DNA of 17,590 bases from positions 1-17,590 of the forward strand of contig JAJYNM010000040.1 of NCBI GenBank assembly GCA_021786335.1. Reading direction: 5' to 3'. The notes under the pieces were generated by a model, which saw only the letters and a list, made by a program, of their open reading frames with translations, made no database searches and had not been told where the DNA came from. Position numbers and translations under genes: made by a program. The stretch is from an archaeon (GTDB lineage: Archaea; Thermoproteota; Nitrososphaeria; Nitrososphaerales; UBA183). This document shows positions 1 through 6,544 of the stretch, piece by piece. The first letter of the stretch is position 1; each line of letters opens with the position of its first letter.

Positions 1-447
1 TTCTCCCCCTTCGACGCCATAAGCAGGGCCGGGGGGGCTTCTGTGTCTTCATGGCTGAAGGGCCTCCTCAAGGAAGGGCTGACGCCTGTCACCTTCGGGG
101 ACGTCGGGCTGACCCCGTCGGGGTTCAAGGTGATATCGGGGGACGTGATCATGCAGGAGCTGTCGAAGATGCTGGAGCCTGAGCGGTCCGTGTTCGCCCT
201 CGACGTGGACGGGGTCTACGAGGAGAACACCAGGGTCATCATCCCCGAGCTGACCCCAGCCAAGGTGAAGCGGATGAAGGCTAAGGAAGGGGACGATACC
301 ACCGGAGGGATGAGGCTCAAGCTGGAAGTGGCTGCCAAGATAGCAGCGGGAGGGACCAGCGTCTGCTTCGTCTCCGGGTACAGGCGGAACGAGTTCTCCA
401 AGGCCCTCCGGGGGCTGGACTTTTACGGCACCTTGGTCCGCGCCTAG
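1..447 (+). CDS. Isopentenyl phosphate kinase, C-terminal part (cut by window edge)
   Basis: The reading frame is open from the first base and ends in TAG at 445-447. About 148 residues are visible, against roughly 245-260 for the family, so the start lies upstream; the GTG at 43 is internal. The product is an amino-acid-kinase-fold enzyme that phosphorylates isopentenyl phosphate to isopentenyl diphosphate in the archaeal mevalonate pathway, in the cytosol. Support: the motif G-L-T-P-V-T-F-G-D-V, then S-G-D-V-I, the nucleotide-site segment A-L-D-V-D-G-V-Y, and a C-terminal D-D-T-T-G-G-M-x-x-K segment typical of the ATP/phosphate-binding end of this fold. GGPP synthase follows 24 bases downstream on the same strand, which fits an isoprenoid operon. 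Another amino-acid kinase is possible, but the neighbour and the TGGM segment favour this call. Confidence 0.85.
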   Translation, partial: FSPFDAISRAGGASVSSWLKGLLKEGLTPVTFGDVGLTPSGFKVISGDVIMQELSKMLEPERSVFALDVDGVYEENTRVIIPELTPAKVKRMKAKEGDDTTGGMRLKLEVAAKIAAGGTSVCFVSGYRRNEFSKALRGLDFYGTLVRA

Positions 448-471
448 GTCGGAGGTAGGGACCGGACAGGC

Positions 472-1503
472 ATGCCCACCATCCAGGACGAGATGAGGCG
501 CGTGAAGGCGCGGGTAGACAGCCTAATACTCGACCAGATCCTTCCGAAGTCCAGCCCGATAGAGGAAGTCGACCTCCTCTATAGGATGATGCGGGACTAC
601 CCGTCCCGCCCGGCCAAGGGTATGAGGCCCTTCCTCTGCGTCACCGCCTGCAGGGCGGCAGGCGGCTCCGAAGGCGACGCTATCCTCACCGCGGCGTGCA
701 TAGAGCTCTTCCAGCACTGGATACTCGTCCACGACGACATAGAGGACGGGTCAGAGCTGAGGCGCGGGGAGCCAGCCCTGCACAAGAAGTACGGGGAGGC
801 CCTGGCCCTCAACGCCGGGGACGCCCTCCACGCCCGCACGTGGGAGGCGCTCCTGAAGAACAGGGAGCGGATCGGTCCTGATAGGACGTTCGCTGTCATG
901 GAGGAGTTCTCAAAGATGGTCGACGAGACGACCGAAGGGCAGCACATGGAGCTGGGGTGGGTCGCTGCCAAGCGATGGGACCTGGGGGAGAAAGACTACT
1001 TCGAGATGTGCACCCGGAAGACTTCGTGGTACACCGTCGCCAGCCCGTGCAGGATGGGCGCGCTCGTGGCCGGGGCCGGAGCGGACGTGCTGACGGGGCT
1101 GAAGGACTTCGGGACCACCCTGGGGGTCGCCTTCCAGATACAGGACGACGCGCTGAACCTGGTGGGGGACCAGAAGAAGTACGGCAAGGCGAAGTCTGAC
1201 GACATACTGGAGGGGAAGAGGACCATGATGCTCCTCCACCTCCTCTCTGTGGCGTCCCAGAGCGAGAGGGACAAGGTGATCGCGATAATGAACAAGGGAC
1301 GAGCGCAGAAGACTGACGACGAAGTGAAGTTCGTACTCTCTGCGATGGAGAGGTATGACGCCGTGGGGTTCGCCAGGAAGAGGGCGTCAGAGCTCCTCAA
1401 GCGGTCCCTGACGACGCTCCAGAGCATAGATTGGAAGGGGGACGAGGAAGCCGTGTCCCTCCTGGCTTCATTCGCTAGGTTCGCAGTAGAACGGGAATGG
1501 TAG
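472..1503 (+). CDS. Geranylgeranyl diphosphate synthase-type polyprenyl synthetase
   Basis: A 343-aa all-helical trans-prenyltransferase that condenses IPP with allylic diphosphates to make the C20 chains of archaeal lipids. The first Asp-rich motif is DDIED at residues 88-92, followed by the usual R-R at 97-98. An aromatic Trp83 lies five residues before it, the position where type I archaeal GGPP synthases carry the chain-length-setting aromatic residue. The second motif is F-Q-I-Q-D-D-A-L-N (residues 221-229): Asn stands where many family members have the last Asp of DDxxD. The lysine and arginine before the first motif (K49, R52) are also present. The gene follows isopentenyl phosphate kinase, and its last 7 bases overlap the start of the GluRS gene, so the three are probably co-transcribed. 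The exact product length (C15, C20 or C25) is inferred only from the aromatic residue. Confidence 0.93.
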   Translation: MPTIQDEMRRVKARVDSLILDQILPKSSPIEEVDLLYRMMRDYPSRPAKGMRPFLCVTACRAAGGSEGDAILTAACIELFQHWILVHDDIEDGSELRRGEPALHKKYGEALALNAGDALHARTWEALLKNRERIGPDRTFAVMEEFSKMVDETTEGQHMELGWVAAKRWDLGEKDYFEMCTRKTSWYTVASPCRMGALVAGAGADVLTGLKDFGTTLGVAFQIQDDALNLVGDQKKYGKAKSDDILEGKRTMMLLHLLSVASQSERDKVIAIMNKGRAQKTDDEVKFVLSAMERYDAVGFARKRASELLKRSLTTLQSIDWKGDEEAVSLLASFARFAVEREW

Positions 1504-3212
1504 CCGGATCTCTGGGGGAGGAGGCGCTCGCCGCAGTGGAGAAGGCGGCCCTGTTGAACGCGGCGAGGCACGGCGGGAAGGCGGAGGTGGGCGCGATCGT
1601 AGGCAGGGTCCTTGCCGAGTTCCCTGAGCTGAGGGCCAGGGCGGGTCTGGTGTCGAAGGAAGCGGCGGCCGCGGCCAAAAGGGTGAACGCCCTAGACGTA
1701 GGGGAACAGGAGCGGCTCATCTCAGAGAGGTACCCGGACGCGGCGGCGCCGGTGGAGAAGAAGGGGCGGGTAGGGCTCCCAGACCTCCCCAACGCCGTGA
1801 AGGGGGAGACTGCCTTCCGTCTCCCTCCGGAACCGTCAGGCTACATGACGGTGGGGCACGCCATGGCATTCACCATCAACTACCTCTACAAAGAGCAGTA
1901 CGACGGGGAGCTCTGGCTCCGCTTCGAGGACACCAACCCGAGGAAGGTCCTTCCGCAGTACTACGGCAGCTTCCGCCGGGGGATAGGCTGGCTCTCGATA
2001 AGGTACGACCACGAGAAGAACGTGTCGGACGACATGGAGGTCATCTATGAGGCAGGGAGGGAGCTCCTGGAGCAGGGGAGGGCCTACGCATGCTCTTGCG
2101 ACGAGGCGAAGGTGAAGGCGCTGCGGTTCGAAGGGACCCCCTGCGAGCACAGGGGGGGTTCTGTCGAAGCGAACCTTAGGGTGTGGGACGACCTCCTCGC
2201 GAAGAAGCACAAGGAGGGCGCCTACGTCGTCAGGTTCAAGGGGGACATGAAGAGCCCCAACTACTCCCTCAGGGACACCAACCTCTTCAGGATCATCTCC
2301 CACCCGCACCCGCTCACGGGGGAGAGGTACTCACTCTGGCCTACCTACGACCTGGCCAACGCCGTAGAGGACGAGATATGCGGGATAACCCACGTCCTAA
2401 GGAGCTCCGAGTTCCGCAACGAGCTCCAGGCGCAGCTTCGCGACGCGTTGAGGTTCAGGCGGATAGAGGTCATCCAGTTCTCGAGGTTCAACTTCAAAGG
2501 GACGCCTGTCTCTAAGAGGCTGCTCCGTCCGCTCGTCGAGAAGAAGGTGGTGTCGGGCTGGGACGACCCGAGGATGCCGACTGTCGACGGCCTCAGGAGG
2601 CGCGGCATCATACCGCAGGCGATAAGGGAGTTCACCCTACATGTGGGCTACACGAAGACCGAACACGAATACGACTGGAGCATCCTCCTGTCGGTGAACA
2701 GGAAGCTCCTCGACCCCCTCTCGAAGCGTATGTTCTTCGTCCCTGAGCCCGCGAGGCTGGAGGTGGAGGGGGCGCCGATCAAGAAGGCGACCCTCGCCTT
2801 CCACCCCCAGAAGGACCTGGGGAGCAGGACGATCGACACCGAGGGCGAGTTCTTCGTCCCATCGGCAGACCTTGGGGCGATGAAGAAAGGGACAGTGTTC
2901 CGTCTCATGGACCTTTACAACGTGAGGCTGACGGCGGAAGGGCCTTCCCCCCGGGGGGAGTACGCCGGGGACGGACTCGTCCCCGACTCGAAGAAGGTCC
3001 AGTGGGTCACCCGGGCACACTCGGAGGCGGTGGTCACAGTCCCCGGCGAGCTCTTCTCGGAAGGAGGGGTCTACAACAAGGACAGCCTGAAAGAGGTGGC
3101 AGGATACGTCGAAGAGGCGGCGTCCGGGCTCTCTCCGGGCGACATCGTCCAGTTCCCACGGTTCGGGTTCTGCAGGCTCGACGCCCCTGCGCGGTTCATA
3201 CTCGCGGGATGA
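1497..3212 (+). CDS. gltX: Glutamyl-tRNA synthetase, archaeal type
   Basis: A 571-aa class I aminoacyl-tRNA synthetase that charges tRNA-Glu. Where the glutaminyl-tRNA amidotransferase route is used it also mischarges tRNA-Gln. The first about 100 residues form the N-terminal extension usual for archaeal GluRS. The catalytic core follows: P-S-G-Y-M-T-V-G-H-A (residues 113-122, HIGH-equivalent), R-F-E-D-T-N-P (142-148), a C-x-C pair (199, 201) with Cys216 that resembles the family's small metal-binding insertion, and V-S-K-R (338-341, KMSKS-equivalent). The C-terminal anticodon-binding beta barrels are of normal length. The ATG at 1497 lies inside the end of the GGPP synthase gene (7-base overlap), which indicates translational coupling. 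The next gene has its own promoter, so transcription may end after 3212. Confidence 0.96.
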   Translation: MVAGSLGEEALAAVEKAALLNAARHGGKAEVGAIVGRVLAEFPELRARAGLVSKEAAAAAKRVNALDVGEQERLISERYPDAAAPVEKKGRVGLPDLPNAVKGETAFRLPPEPSGYMTVGHAMAFTINYLYKEQYDGELWLRFEDTNPRKVLPQYYGSFRRGIGWLSIRYDHEKNVSDDMEVIYEAGRELLEQGRAYACSCDEAKVKALRFEGTPCEHRGGSVEANLRVWDDLLAKKHKEGAYVVRFKGDMKSPNYSLRDTNLFRIISHPHPLTGERYSLWPTYDLANAVEDEICGITHVLRSSEFRNELQAQLRDALRFRRIEVIQFSRFNFKGTPVSKRLLRPLVEKKVVSGWDDPRMPTVDGLRRRGIIPQAIREFTLHVGYTKTEHEYDWSILLSVNRKLLDPLSKRMFFVPEPARLEVEGAPIKKATLAFHPQKDLGSRTIDTEGEFFVPSADLGAMKKGTVFRLMDLYNVRLTAEGPSPRGEYAGDGLVPDSKKVQWVTRAHSEAVVTVPGELFSEGGVYNKDSLKEVAGYVEEAASGLSPGDIVQFPRFGFCRLDAPARFILAG

Positions 3213-3241
3213 GCCGTTAAAACGGACTCGCCGGCCAACCG

Positions 3242-3249
3242 TTTATATG
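3242..3249 (+). promoter_or_regulatory. Archaeal TATA box for the L7Ae-S28e transcript
   Basis: The sequence TTTATATG lies about 35 bases upstream of the L7Ae ATG at 3284. It is an AT-rich island in an otherwise G+C-rich gap and a good match to the archaeal box A. Transcription would begin near 3270-3275, leaving a short leader. Confidence 0.7.
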
Positions 3250-3283
3250 CTGGCCGAAACTGGCCCGCCTGGGAGATTGTGAG

Positions 3284-3670
3284 ATGACCCCAGACAAGAG
3301 GCCTTACTACATCAAGTTCGACACCCCGAAGGAAGTCTCCGAGGCAGCCTACGAGGTCCTCAGGCAGGCGTCCCGGACAGGCAAGGTCCGCAAGGGGACC
3401 AACGAGTCTACGAAGGCCATCGAGAGAGGGCTGGCCAAGCTGGTGGTGATAGCCGAGGACGTGAACCCCCCCGAGGTGGTCGCCCACCTGCCCATCCTCT
3501 GCGACGAGAGGAAGATACCTTACGTTTTCGTCCCCTCCAAGGACCAGATAGGGCCCGCCATCGGCATCGACGTGTCGACGGCGGCGGCGGCTGTCCTCGA
3601 GGCCGGCGAAGGCTCCCAGATACTGGAGCAGGTCACCCAAGAGCTTTCGAGGCTGAAGAAGGCCGCATGA
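3284..3670 (+). CDS. rpl7ae: Ribosomal protein L7Ae / k-turn RNA-binding protein
   Basis: A 128-aa member of the L7Ae/L30e family. In archaea it is part of the large ribosomal subunit and also binds kink-turns in box C/D and H/ACA guide RNAs and RNase P. Diagnostic stretches are [13 protein letters not shown] (k-turn contact helix, about residues 37-49), [10 protein letters not shown], and the C-terminal [11 protein letters not shown] segment followed by an alanine-rich helix. Length and motif order are typical. A TATA box lies upstream, and the stop overlaps the S28e start (ATGA), so the two are co-transcribed and translationally coupled. This is the first gene of the conserved L7Ae-S28e-L24e-Ndk-aIF5B cluster, here interrupted after S28e. 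Confidence 0.97.
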   Translation: MTPDKRPYYIKFDTPKEVSEAAYEVLRQASRTGKVRKGTNESTKAIERGLAKLVVIAEDVNPPEVVAHLPILCDERKIPYVFVPSKDQIGPAIGIDVSTAAAAVLEAGEGSQILEQVTQELSRLKKAA

Positions 3671-3885
3671 GCAGCAAGAGGGAAATAGAGACACTCACCC
3701 CGGCCGAGGTCGTCCAGATAGTAGGTAGGACGGGGGTCGCAGGGGAGATAACTCAGGTGAGGGTGAAGATACTCGAGGGGAAGGAGAAGGGGCGCATACT
3801 CACCAGGAACGTGAAGGGGCCGATTCGGATGGCCGACATCCTCGTGCTCAGAGAGACGGAGCGGGAGGCGAGGAAGCTCAAATGA
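3667..3885 (+). CDS. rps28e: Ribosomal protein S28e
   Basis: A 72-aa small-subunit ribosomal protein of the OB-fold S28e family, found in archaea and eukaryotes. The family signatures are visible: [19 protein letters not shown] and the C-terminal [23 protein letters not shown]. The ATG overlaps the L7Ae stop by 4 bases. In most archaea L24e follows at once. Here the next plus-strand ribosomal gene is 3.7 kb away and a convergent vWA gene begins 76 bases downstream. Confidence 0.97.
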   Translation: MSSKREIETLTPAEVVQIVGRTGVAGEITQVRVKILEGKEKGRILTRNVKGPIRMADILVLRETEREARKLK

Positions 3886-3933
3886 GGCTCTCCGACCCCT
3901 GTCTGCCCCCTTCATCCCATACATAGAGCGCGC

Positions 3934-3946
3934 CCCGACTGTCGGG
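3934..3946. terminator. Short hairpin between convergent S28e and vWA genes
   Basis: A perfect inverted repeat (CCCGAC at 3934-3939, GTCGGG at 3941-3946) lies in the 76-base gap between two genes that end towards each other. It could act as a bidirectional terminator or RNA 3' end. The spacer is one base, so only about four pairs could form once a loop is allowed, and there is no T-tract. Support is modest. Confidence 0.3.
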
Positions 3947-3961
3947 CGTCCCCTACGGGCC

Positions 3962-4546
3962 CTAGCTGCGGATGGTCTTCTCGAAGTCCGCCAGGTTGTG
4001 GGGCCTGGTGTAAGTCCCACGAGTGAGTGTGGCTATGTCTCTGAGCTCCTTCGACGCCTCGTTGGAGAGCTCTATCACGTCTATCTCGATTGCGGAACCC
4101 TTCAGCTCGTCGACTATCGTCTTGACTGGCTCCCCGTCGTTCCCCCCGTCGCTGATCAGTTTCATCACCTTCTCCTTCCTGATGGAGTCTGAAATGTTGT
4201 CGATGCCGTATCTGACCGCGTCGACCAGCGGGCTCCCCCCTTTGCACTGCAGCTCCTCCAGCCTGTACAGCTCGAGCGAAGCTGGGGCGGGGTTCAGGGG
4301 GACCACCACGTCTATCTGCGTCGAGCCCGGGGTCCCCAGCAGCCTGTAGAACGACACCCCCAGCCTTGTCGGCCAAGGGAAGTAGGAGACGGGCCAGTGC
4401 TCCATGACGAAGTTGAAGAGCCCCGTCTTGACCATCTGCATCTTGGTCATGCCTGAGGAGTGGAGCTTCCCTCCCATGCTCCTCGAGCCGTCGATGACGA
4501 AGAGCAGGTCCTTCGCCTTTGACTCGTCATAGCTCAAGCTTGTCAC
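3962..4546 (-). CDS. Cytosolic von Willebrand factor A domain protein, partner candidate of the tubulin
   Basis: A 194-aa single-domain vWA protein with a complete metal-ion-dependent adhesion site: D-G-S-R-S (residues 19-23, DxSxS), G-G-S-P (103-106, Ser in place of the usual Thr) and I-S-D-G-G (131-135, metal-binding Asp). The spacing of these elements fits a full Rossmann-like vWA fold. There is no signal peptide or membrane segment, so it should act in the cytosol, binding a partner through Mg2+. The start is GTG at 4546; no ATG is in frame near it. The gene is divergent from the tubulin gene across 47 bases and is the only minus-strand gene in the first 13 kb. I recall published links between vWA proteins and divergent FtsZ/tubulin families in bacteria and archaea. 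A role in organising the filament is inferred from position. Confidence 0.88.
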   Translation of the reverse strand: MTSLSYDESKAKDLLFVIDGSRSMGGKLHSSGMTKMQMVKTGLFNFVMEHWPVSYFPWPTRLGVSFYRLLGTPGSTQIDVVVPLNPAPASLELYRLEELQCKGGSPLVDAVRYGIDNISDSIRKEKVMKLISDGGNDGEPVKTIVDELKGSAIEIDVIELSNEASKELRDIATLTRGTYTRPHNLADFEKTIRS

Positions 4547-4561
4547 CCAGAAGTTGACAAA

Positions 4562-4574
4562 CGTATAAAAAAGA
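4562..4574. promoter_or_regulatory. Shared AT-rich promoter element between vWA and tubulin genes
   Basis: A single AT-rich island reads TATAAAAAAG on the plus strand and TTTTTTATACG on the minus strand. Its centre (about 4568) is about 26 bases from the tubulin TTG at 4594 and about 22 bases from the vWA GTG at 4546, so either or both transcripts could start from it. Minus-strand agreement with the archaeal box A is slightly better. It may be a bidirectional promoter that co-regulates the two genes. Confidence 0.55.
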
Positions 4575-4582
4575 TAGCAAAA

Positions 4583-4589
4583 GAGGTGA
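4583..4589 (+). promoter_or_regulatory. Strong Shine-Dalgarno site for the tubulin gene
   Basis: GAGGTGA lies four bases before the TTG at 4594 and matches the 16S anti-Shine-Dalgarno sequence well. It decides in favour of this unusual TTG start over the in-frame ATG at 4645, which would delete the N-terminus just before the first GTP-binding loop. Confidence 0.75.
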
Positions 4590-4593
4590 AACG

Positions 4594-5958
4594 TTGGCGT
4601 TCAGGACAGCAAACCAGGCGCCGTTAGCTCCTAACCCAGTCATCATGGCTTGTATGGGCCACGCGGGGGTAGGCATCGGGGCCGAGGCCTATCGCTGGGT
4701 CCTCATCGACGTGGGGGCCGACCCCACTGCGCCGACGCTGAAGGGCGAGAAGCAGCAGCTGGAGGTCCTCCGTAGGTACGGAAGCACTATTCTCAGGTTC
4801 GGCGCGTCCCTCCGCAAGGGGGAGACACCCCTCGTCCCTAGGGCGCTGCTCGTTGACCTCGACCCCCGCTCCGCGAACCTCATCCTGCAGTCGTACCCGC
4901 AGCTCTTCGCCATGAAGGACAAGCACGCTGTCTATGGCCTGGGAGGGGCCGCCAGGAACTGGGCCGAGGGGAGGAGCAGGTTCAGGAACGAGATCGTGAA
5001 GAAGCAGGACATCGCATCCAGGATACAGGCGATCTCCCCCGAGCCGGTGAGAGGGTTCGTGGTCCCGTTCAGCATGGGCGGTGGGACCGGCGGCTCTTTC
5101 TCGTCCGAGTTCATGTCGTACGTGAAGGGGAGCGACGCCCTCGGGCACGCCACCATAGCGACGTTCGGGATACTCCCTGAGTTCGGCTGGGACCCCGTCA
5201 TCTACGGCCCGGCCCACATCAGCATAGTGCTCAACCTGGCCTACCAGATCAGGTACTCCGACGCCCCGATATTGATGGACAACAAGGAGCTCAGGTTCCA
5301 GGCAGACAGGCTGAAGGACCAGCTCGACGCGCGGTCTTCCATCGTTGACGAGCTCCCCAAGCAGATCCGCGTCGGCTGGCACGACTACAGGAACAAGAAC
5401 CTGCTTGCAGCCCACGTCATCGCAGAGTTCATGGATTCGTTCATCCGGGAGACAGAGTGGGACATGTCCAACTACAGGACCTGGCTGGCAGCGAGCAAGC
5501 CGAAGTTCGTGGTCCCGTGGCTCATACCTCTCGTCCCGAAGGGGAGCCCCGACATAAAGTCGATAGAGGAGGCGGTCGATGAAGGGAACGACGGGCTGCT
5601 CTTCGACCTCGAACAGGAGGGGGAGATGGAGAAGGGGAAGACGGACTCCGCCTGCGTCCTAATCAAGTGCGTCGGGAGCATAGGGGCGGAGGAGAGGGAA
5701 TTCTTCAAGAAGATACTGGGCGAGAAGTACGCCATCCAGGAGAAGAGGGTGATATTCATCAAGATACCCACGATGCCCAACGAGCCGGCGTCAGCGCTCG
5801 TCCTCCTCAACATCAAGGGGGTAGGGAAGAAGCTCCTCCCCATCGTCACAGAGGCGGAGGACGCCTGGGACTCGTACAAGGACGAATACCAGAACCGGGA
5901 CCTGACCCACGAGGAGTTCAAGAAGGCTGTCATCGAAGTCTCGAGCCACCTTGGCTAG
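4594..5958 (+). CDS. Archaeal tubulin homologue (tubulin/FtsZ superfamily GTPase)
   Basis: A 454-aa protein, the length of eukaryotic tubulin, whose motif order is tubulin-like rather than FtsZ-like. Loop T1 is G-H-A-G-V-G-I-G (22-29; alpha-tubulin GQAGVQIG). P-R-A-L-L-V-D-L-D-P (82-91) matches tubulin PRAVFVDLEP. G-A-A-R-N-W-A-E-G (118-126) matches the N-N-Y-A-R-G region. R-G-F-V-V-P-F-S-M-G-G-G-T-G-G-S (153-168) carries the superfamily signature (tubulin GGGTGSG). I-L-M-D-N-K-E (226-232) gives the base-binding Asn. The T7 region W-D-M-S-N-Y (289-294) aligns with tubulin V-D-L-T-E-F, so Asn replaces the catalytic Glu. The C-terminal helices end in an acidic segment. It presumably binds GTP and polymerises in the cytosol. 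It heads a run of three genes. Artubulin-type or FtsZl-type membership needs a tree. Confidence 0.93.
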   Translation: MAFRTANQAPLAPNPVIMACMGHAGVGIGAEAYRWVLIDVGADPTAPTLKGEKQQLEVLRRYGSTILRFGASLRKGETPLVPRALLVDLDPRSANLILQSYPQLFAMKDKHAVYGLGGAARNWAEGRSRFRNEIVKKQDIASRIQAISPEPVRGFVVPFSMGGGTGGSFSSEFMSYVKGSDALGHATIATFGILPEFGWDPVIYGPAHISIVLNLAYQIRYSDAPILMDNKELRFQADRLKDQLDARSSIVDELPKQIRVGWHDYRNKNLLAAHVIAEFMDSFIRETEWDMSNYRTWLAASKPKFVVPWLIPLVPKGSPDIKSIEEAVDEGNDGLLFDLEQEGEMEKGKTDSACVLIKCVGSIGAEEREFFKKILGEKYAIQEKRVIFIKIPTMPNEPASALVLLNIKGVGKKLLPIVTEAEDAWDSYKDEYQNRDLTHEEFKKAVIEVSSHLG

Positions 5959-5965
5959 GTAAGAG

Positions 5966-6502
5966 ATGAACCTCACAGAACTGGAGGTTGCAGCCGGGAG
6001 GCTGCTTGAAGAGCAGAAGAGGCTGAAGACCATCGAGAGCGAGCTCGAGGTGCTCTCGCAGGAAATCAAGCAGGACCCGAAGAGGAACGAGAAGGACCAG
6101 GCGTTCTACGCCCTGATAGGCCTCGACTGGTCCGACCCGGGGCACCAGGACAGGGCGGCGGCCTTGAGGAAGGAGCGCGAAGACGTCCTGAACTCCATCC
6201 GCGAAGTGCACGAGCAGATGCTCGGTGGGCTCAGCTCGGGGAGCCTGGTCGTCCCTCTGGACCCGGCCCCCATCGCCGGGGAGGGCTCCTTCACCTTCAG
6301 GTTCAGGTCCGGTGCGACCTTCCCGAAGTCGGTCGAAGAGCTCTCGGCGATGCTAGGGATCCCCGCCCCGCTCAGGCTGGGGGACGTGACGATCTCCGAT
6401 GACAGGGTGGTTGTCGCCGAGTCAGACGAATATTTCGCCAAGAAGAAGCTCGTAGACGCCTTCGAGGACCTGAGGAAGGCGGTCAAGCGGAAGCTCTCCT
6501 AG
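5966..6502 (+). CDS. Coiled-coil protein of unknown family in the tubulin operon
   Basis: A 178-aa protein that I do not recognise. Residues 3-36 form a charged helix with heptad-like leucines and isoleucines, and residues 61-87 form a second helix, so an N-terminal helical hairpin or coiled coil is likely. A glycine/proline linker (88-106) leads to a small mixed region (107-152, with beta-like stretches F-T-F-R-F-R and D-V-T-I-S) and a basic C-terminal helix (154-177). There is no signal peptide or membrane segment. The ATG at 5966 lies 7 bases after the tubulin stop, with an AGGTAAG-like ribosome site, so co-transcription is nearly certain. An adaptor or filament-associated role is inferred from the neighbour and from the coiled coil, not from a family match. 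Confidence 0.8.
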   Translation: MNLTELEVAAGRLLEEQKRLKTIESELEVLSQEIKQDPKRNEKDQAFYALIGLDWSDPGHQDRAAALRKEREDVLNSIREVHEQMLGGLSSGSLVVPLDPAPIAGEGSFTFRFRSGATFPKSVEELSAMLGIPAPLRLGDVTISDDRVVVAESDEYFAKKKLVDAFEDLRKAVKRKLS

Positions 6503-6544
6503 ACGAAGGGTGGGGATGCTCCTCCCACTATCCGATACGGTCAG

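Noticed and set aside
1845..1865. GluRS HIGH motif reads T-V-G-H rather than H-I-G-H
   Set aside because: The first position varies in archaeal GluRS, and the rest of the active site (RFEDTNP, VSKR) is intact, so I do not treat it as loss of function.
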